Assembly (NCBI GenBank): GCA_050084985.1
Contig: JBITNC010000001.1
Location: 1,116,001-1,180,000, forward strand
Direction: 5' to 3'
DNA from: Nageia nagi
Taxonomy: Eukaryota > Pinophyta
DNA length: 64,000 bases
Shown here: positions 58,623 to 64,000 of the stretch, piece after piece
Numbering within the stretch: the stretch's first letter is position 1
Layout of the letters: every line of letters starts with the position of its first letter
Made by a program: the position numbers and the translations under genes
Notes under the pieces: generated by a model
The model's database searches: none
What the model was told of the DNA's origin: nothing
Seen by the model: only the letters and a program-made list of their open reading frames with translations

Positions 58623-61556
58623 CTACAAAACAAGTTAAATATGTTAACTAATGTAAGAATGTTTAATTTGAGAACCAAACATTAATAAACCATACATGTT
58701 GAGTTTTTTCAAGTTAATCAACTATACATGTTGAACTAATCAAAAGTAATCAATAAAGCATACTTTAATTATTAACTAATTTCACATGTGAAAAAAGTTT
58801 TTAATCTCATCAAATCATATATCCCATACATCCAACATTTTTTCATAACCAAGTAATATTGTTATTGAGAGTGTAGAGTTGGGGTTGTTTTCTTATTTGA
58901 AATTGGACCTTCACCTAGATACTGGTATATTGGAGCCCAAGTCTTACCAATACTCAACTAATTCTCCTTGGTTAGCAATATACTCTCACAAGGATATTAC
59001 TAGTTATTTTTCAAGGTTGTGATGTATGTTGGATTTGCCAAATTATTATTTTGATTAGGTTTTCAATTTATCCTCCTAAGTTATCAGGATAATTCCTAAA
59101 TGGATGTATAGACATGTGGTATCACCACACACATATTTTTTCACCTATATGGAGTTATATCTATACCAATAGAGGAATTAGGGATAATTAAGAATTACAA
59201 ACTTTTCATCATTTAGATTGATAGACTAAAAGGCTCCATTTTACCTTTTCTTCACCTTGTGGCTCCCTAGACAAGTCATGTTGCAGAATAAAATGTATGA
59301 ATGTGTTCATTTTAGGGGATGCACTTTCAATATTTGCAATTTTTTCATAAAGTAAAGGTGCATAAAGTAAAGTGATTAAAATTAAACATCATTGAAAATT
59401 GAAACCTAAATCCACAATATACATCATCCAACATGAAATATAAGATTTTCCAATATGTATTATCACAACCCCAAGAGAAACTCTTTACAAAAAATTACAT
59501 GAGTTCATTAAATCAAAGTGTCCTTGTTTTACTAAAACATTCATTTCATTAAAAAAATACATGCTTAAAATACACTTAGCAAGATTCCCAATTTTATAGT
59601 AATAGTATTTAAAAAATTTACTCAAAAAATTAATACCTTATTTCAAAGTCTTCGCTTAATTTTTGAGAAAAATGCTTAAATTCACCTTTAAAAAAATTAT
59701 CCCCATTTTATAATTTACTCCCAATTTTTAATAACTTCATTTTTTGAAATATTTCCCCTATTATAGAAATTAATCAAACTCCCCTTATTTTAAAAAAACT
59801 TAGGATCCCCCTTATAAAAAAAACTTAGAATTCCCCTTTAGAATTACACCCTTAAAAAAATAGCTCCCACCATAAGTCAAAAAATTTAACCAAGTTTAAT
59901 TATTATCCTTATCCCCCATCAAACTCTTCGCTTTACAAAAAAGGTACCTCCCCCTAAAAAAAAATAATATAAACAAGCTCTCTAATTGTAAAAGTTTATA
60001 AAACTTCAAAAAAGGCATATTTACTTAAATATTGAGAATTCTTTTTGCATAAGACTTGTAAGTATGAAATAAATGCACTACCAAAAGATAACCTCCTATA
60101 TTTATCATTAGTTACATCTCATTTTAGAGGAGGTAAAATTTATTTCATAAAAAAAAAGAAATAAAATCTTCCCAAAGCATGCATTATCTAGACACTCACA
60201 GCTCATTAGAGAGATTAAAAAAAATTAACTCCTTTATAAATACTTGAGACATCAAAAAATGTTAAATAAAAACTTATTTGGAAGAGCACATGTAATGAAG
60301 TGAGTGACTACATAAGGAGGTGATAAGGAGGGGAATGGTGGGTGGTGAGGTTGGGCATGTGTAGGTGTACAGAGTGTAGGGAAACATGATGTAATGTGGA
60401 GTACTAGTGTAATAATGATGGTGGGTGGATTTGCAATTAGAAGGGAGTACTTGAAGTGAGATCATGTAGGTTGTGCATGGTAGGTAGCATTGAGATGATG
60501 CAATCATGGGAGCAGGTAGGGGTCAAGAGTAGGGTAGGGGTTGGGAGGGAGGAGAGGTGGGTATTGCATGGTGGCAAGGATGAGGAAGGGAAAGGGAAAA
60601 GGGTATAGCATAGGGGGTAAGGGTTAGCAAGGGGTAGTGAGGAGGAGTTAGGGGTTGGGAACGAGGGTGTTATATGAGGAAGTGGTGTGTCATGTGGCTA
60701 AGGTTTAGGCCTCACAACAGTTAGGGGATGGGTGGGGGGCATTGGTTATTAGGTTGGAAGGGCAAGGTGAGGTGGGTTTGGCAGTTAGGTTGCAACCTAT
60801 GATTATTTTAATAAAAATAATGTTATTTTTTATTTTATTTATAGTAATAAAATAAATAAATTTATAAATGAATAGATTTTTATCAAAAAAAGTATTTCCA
60901 ACTATTGTTTGATAGATATCATGTTAATAACATGCTTAGAAATATAGTTTTAATTTCTAAACACATATATTTTAGAAACAATTGTTACATTTATAGTAAT
61001 AATAAATATCTTTCTCTACTTTAAAACTTAATTTTTTATTAAAAAATAAAGAATATGGTTTTTTTATATATATATAAAAAAATGTATTACAAAAAAAAAT
61101 CCTCCTATTTTTGCATAAAAATAATTTCTCATATATGTATATATTTATTGCAATAATAACACTTTTAAAGAGTTAAAAAAAAATTGCAACTCTTTTTAAT
61201 ATTTAAACACTAAATATTAGTGCAAAAAAGTTGTAAATTTTTAATATTTCAAAAAAAATGTAAATTTAAGCTATATCAAGCCAAATAAAAATATTACAAT
61301 ACATTATTGTTATATTTTAACCATATTTACTCAAAAAATTGCAACTAACAAAATAATGTTAGCAACAAAAATTGCATAGCAATAACATGTAAGTAAATTT
61401 TTAAAACAATTGAACTAACACATAGCAAAACTATGTTAGTATCATTGAAGATAATCCCAAAATAATAAAAGAGATATGTTGTACCTTAAAATTTATTTTA
61501 CCTCACCAATGAAGTAAGAATGACCTCCAAGATGTTGAAAATGAGCCTTCAAAGAT
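58623..61556 (-). other. E6 leader, 2.9 kb, non-coding mosaic
   Basis: Between the primer site and gag. It shows blocks of different composition: AT-rich with CCCC/poly-A phrases (59580-59960), a strongly G-rich plus-strand block (60290-60790), and a very AT-rich stretch (60790-61440). No domains. It may contain an older insertion, but no LTR pair or TSD was found inside it. Confidence 0.6.
60290..60790 (+). repeat. G-rich, C-poor block with G-quadruplex-type runs
   Basis: The plus strand is dominated by G and A/T with few C. Runs such as GGGGTTGGGAGGGAGG (about 60538-60553) and GGGAAAGGGAAAAGGG (about 60587-60602), followed by a GGGGG run, satisfy relaxed quadruplex patterns. Neighbouring sequence on both sides is AT-rich, so borders are abrupt. 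Confidence 0.75.
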
Positions 61557-61569
61557 GGATTTGATACCA
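61557..61569 (-). other. E6 primer-binding site
   Basis: TGGTATCAAATCC on the minus strand, two bases inside the 5' LTR. It is the iMet-type site with mismatches after TGGTATCA. Confidence 0.75.
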
Positions 61570-61571
61570 CT

Positions 61572-62130
61572 TGAGAGAACTATGCTTAAATGACTAAATT
61601 TCTCTTCTACCAAGATCTCATGAAAGCTCTCTAAAACATCATCATAATAGCATAAACATAATAGCCAATCTCATAAAGTTGATACTAATATAAAGTAGTT
61701 CCTCCAACCAAGGGATTACATCCACTAATCTAAGATCTTCTTATTCTCAAAAGCACTCTCTTACAACAACTCTTTCTCACTTATCCTAACAATCCTAGAG
61801 CATAAATTTTTTATAAATTTGAGTGAGTAATCTCAAGTAGAGGGCACTCTATTTATAGGTCAAAATCCTTCCTTCGATAACTTTTTTAACCAATGTACAA
61901 TATCATGACATGCATCATCCTTCTACCCAAGGGACATGATCATGAGGTGGAGTGTAGAATAAGTTACATTATTTTATTCATAAATACTTAAAATGTATCT
62001 AGGGATACTTTTAAGTATTAGTGAATTTACATTACCATATTCACTAAAAACTTAAGGTATCTATGATATCTTTAATTATTAGTGAATTTACATTAACATA
62101 TCTTACAATAATGCATTATATATTCCAACC
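61572..62130 (-). repeat. E6 5' LTR
   Basis: 559 bp from TGAGAGAACTATG to TATTCCAACC on the plus strand. The last base has mutated from A. The U3 palindrome ATAATGCATTAT is intact at 62110-62121. Confidence 0.9.
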
Positions 62131-62790
62131 TGGGCTAGATTCAAAATGCATATAATTGGGATCTTTATTCATCCACCAACAAAATACATTTAGAGACATG
62201 TTTTGGTTACTTTCCAAAATCTCCTTTTACAATGGCCTTTTATTTTTCAAGTGATGGAGATTCCAATCTTTGTAGTGAGGAGGAAAGTTAAAAAAATTTT
62301 GTTGAGAGGATTTAGTTGGTTCATTAGAAGGTGGAAGAATAGTTGCAAAATAGTTAAGCTAAATATAAGCAAAGGCATAATTATTATTGCATGGATCATA
62401 AATTTCAAGTATGTCAGAGATCAAGTATGATTTTACCTTAGTAAGGAAAGACTTCATGGTACATAAAATAAATTGAAACCATTGAGTTATGGTCCATTTA
62501 TGATTATTTCTTAATTCAATGAGAATACTTTTCATTTGGATCTACCACCATACATGTAAATATATTTACTTGTGAATGTTGAAAATGTGAAATTGTATGA
62601 ACTAGAACAAATCATAGATGAACATGAGGAAGGTGTTGTTTTACCTTTAGTTGATGATTTAGCTCTTAAGCATATGGATGAGTTACCTAAAGATATGATC
62701 TTGGAAAAGAATAATAGGTCATATTGTAGTGGCATATATGAGATTTGGCATATTAGCTTCAATGTAGACATCCAAAAAAGGCCAAATAGT
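62131..62790 (+). pseudogene. E5 integrase C-terminus, resumed after E6
   Basis: Starts with the second TGGGC and continues the E5 integrase frame: a KIHLETCFGYFPK-like counterpart, then FVERI...LVH-KVEE, AKYKQRHN-like and HKFQV segments (62290-62420). MNVENVKLYELEQII and VLPLVDDLALKHMDE (62572-62680) are the direct equivalents of E4 NVKNLKLYELA and LPSVEDLALEHMN. Similarity to E4 ends near 62790, where repeat R begins. Confidence 0.85.
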
Positions 62791-64000
62791 CCATACAAAG
62801 AAAAAAATAAAAATCCCCCCTAACAAAATTGTAAATACTCCAAAGAAAATTGGTCATCTATGCTGCCCAAGCTAATCAATCTACCAAAACTGCATCCATC
62901 AACATTGGAATATCAAATGTTGAACCTGGTGCTCTACCAAATCCACCCAACATATGATGTTATCATATATTTGAAATTTATAACAAATCCACCATCAAAA
63001 TGTTCATAAAAATTATAGTTTTTCAAAACCACTTCTTGCAAACTAACTATTGGTAGGCCTTCCAAATGTGCCCTTAATTATCCTTTCTTGTTAAAATGCC
63101 AAAACTATGATTCAAAATCATATGAACAAAACCATGATTCTATCACCTAGATCCACTTTAATTGATGTCCAAATATGCACCATGACCAATGATCACCATT
63201 TTCAAGCACACCACCATCCAATTTTTGTTGTAGGAAAATAATAAATGATTCTCCCGATGATCAAATCCATAGAAAACCTATTTTTTCCTTCTCAATTACT
63301 CACATTGTTCCATCCAAGTGATTCCTATTTGAATTACTTGATGAACTATGATGTTTTCCAAAGGGATTGTCTTATGATTTTATAATGATCAACCATAAAT
63401 CCACTTAAATCATATAATGATTTGTCTTCAAAAAATATTCCTTCGAAATGCTCATGAATTATAAAAAAATATATAGCCATAAATCCACCATTGAATCAAT
63501 AATAATGGTTATTCAATATCAAAATTTGAGGACTAAATTGTATCTAATATACATCTAATAATGTCCTCATATATTCTTATCCTTGACTACCAAAATCCAT
63601 TCAAAATATCACCCAATATAATTCCATGTATGCCAAAAATTATAAGCTCCAAATGCAAAAAACATTATTAGATATGAGGGTCACAAATTTGTCTCCAAGT
63701 TAGGAATCCCCAAATTTGAATTTGCTTAAACATAAACACCATAGATCCTCTCCCAAATATGCAACATTGTATAACTACAAAATTTGTCTGAACACACCAA
63801 CAAAATTTGCCATCCACTACTAGACTATGACTCTTTAAAATCATGAGGGTTCCAAAATTTCCAAGCACTTAGGATTTGAAAACCATAAATTGGTCATGTA
63901 GTATTCAAATATAAAATAAATCAACCATAAAATATTCAATTTTGCTCACATATCCATCATGTAATTCTACGAAAAATGTTCCAAATAACCATGAATCATT
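62791..64000. repeat. dispersed repeat R, second copy
   Basis: Parallel to 25140-25264 joined to 43272-44230. Near 62925 it has the uninterrupted sequence (TTGAACCTGGTGCTC) at the place where E2 sits in the first copy. No coding seen; open frames such as 63668-63868 have no recognisable product. The repeat runs off the window end. Confidence 0.72.

Larger units (their letters stand above)
50271..62130 (-). mobile_element. E6: Ty1/copia element
   Basis: 11,860 bp including nested E7. LTRs at 50271-50788 and 61572-62130, TSD TGGGC (50266-50270 and 62131-62135), a purine tract next to the 3' LTR and a degenerate iMet-type PBS next to the 5' LTR. On the minus strand the order is gag with knuckle, protease, integrase, then RT-RNase H; integrase before RT is diagnostic of copia. 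An unusually long 2.9-kb leader precedes gag. All coding parts carry stops. Confidence 0.9.
45068..62790 (+). mobile_element. E5: Ty3/gypsy element split by E6, 3' end missing
   Basis: Plus-strand element related to E4. It has a 5' LTR (45068-46412), PBS, gag, protease, RT, RNase H and integrase up to 50270, then is interrupted by E6 and resumes at 62131 with the rest of integrase. The sequence passes into repeat R near 62790 without a purine tract or 3' LTR. Both sides of E6 carry TGGGC. Coding is heavily decayed, so E5 is the oldest of the well-defined elements. Confidence 0.85.

Noticed and set aside
60274-60507. Minus-strand open frame rich in Thr, Tyr and His
   Set aside because: Produced by the strand-biased G-rich block; low complexity and no similarity recognised.

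Overview
The window looks like intergenic plant nuclear DNA from a large, repeat-rich genome. I found no host gene, tRNA, rRNA or CRISPR array. It is AT-rich. Almost everything recognisable is LTR retrotransposon, mostly old and nested, with one hAT transposase relic and one LINE relic. Several initiator-Met-tRNA-type primer sites, Ty3/gypsy and Ty1/copia polyproteins, very long LTRs and many decayed copies point to a large-genome plant. A gymnosperm is my best guess, but this is inference and not proven by any host gene.

Layout. 1-2160: decayed hAT-type transposase (minus). 2619-4366: probable solo copia-type LTR with ~190-bp internal repeats. 8040-8470: LINE reverse transcriptase relic. 8935-23550: element E1 (minus), whose left LTR is split by a complete 7,003-bp Ty3/gypsy element E4 (9608-16610, TSD AATTT). 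25265-43266: element E2 (minus, TSD ACTTA/ACTTG), whose left LTR is split by a 3,541-bp internally deleted Ty3/gypsy element E3 (25365-28905, TSD GAATG). 45068-50270 continuing at 62131-62790: Ty3/gypsy element E5 (plus, same lineage as E4), split by an 11,860-bp copia element E6 (50271-62130, minus, TSD TGGGC). E6 itself carries a coding-poor LTR element E7 (50821-54062). A diverged dispersed repeat R flanks E2 (25140-25264 and 43272-45067) and recurs at 62791-64000.

The most interesting content is in E1 and E2. Both carry, between their LTRs and in the sense direction, a decayed reading frame of about 1,230-1,255 codons (called ORF-X here: 17786-21473 and 30988-34755). It has matching start regions, a shared stop codon and clear protein-level conservation, and I do not recognise its family. 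E2 also has gag, an extra RNase H upstream of RT, RT, a second RNase H and integrase; E1 has only ORF-X. Two further deletion derivatives stand out. E3 fuses gag-protease in frame to the integrase C-terminus and has lost RT, RNase H and the integrase core. E7 is two 1.37-kb LTRs around 493 bp, with LTR ends and primer site resembling E4. Short palindromes sit just inside the U3 end of the LTRs of six of the elements.

The window therefore shows autonomous-type elements and apparently dependent derivatives side by side. The insertion order can be read from the nesting: E7 after E6 after E5; E4 after E1; E3 after E2 after R.
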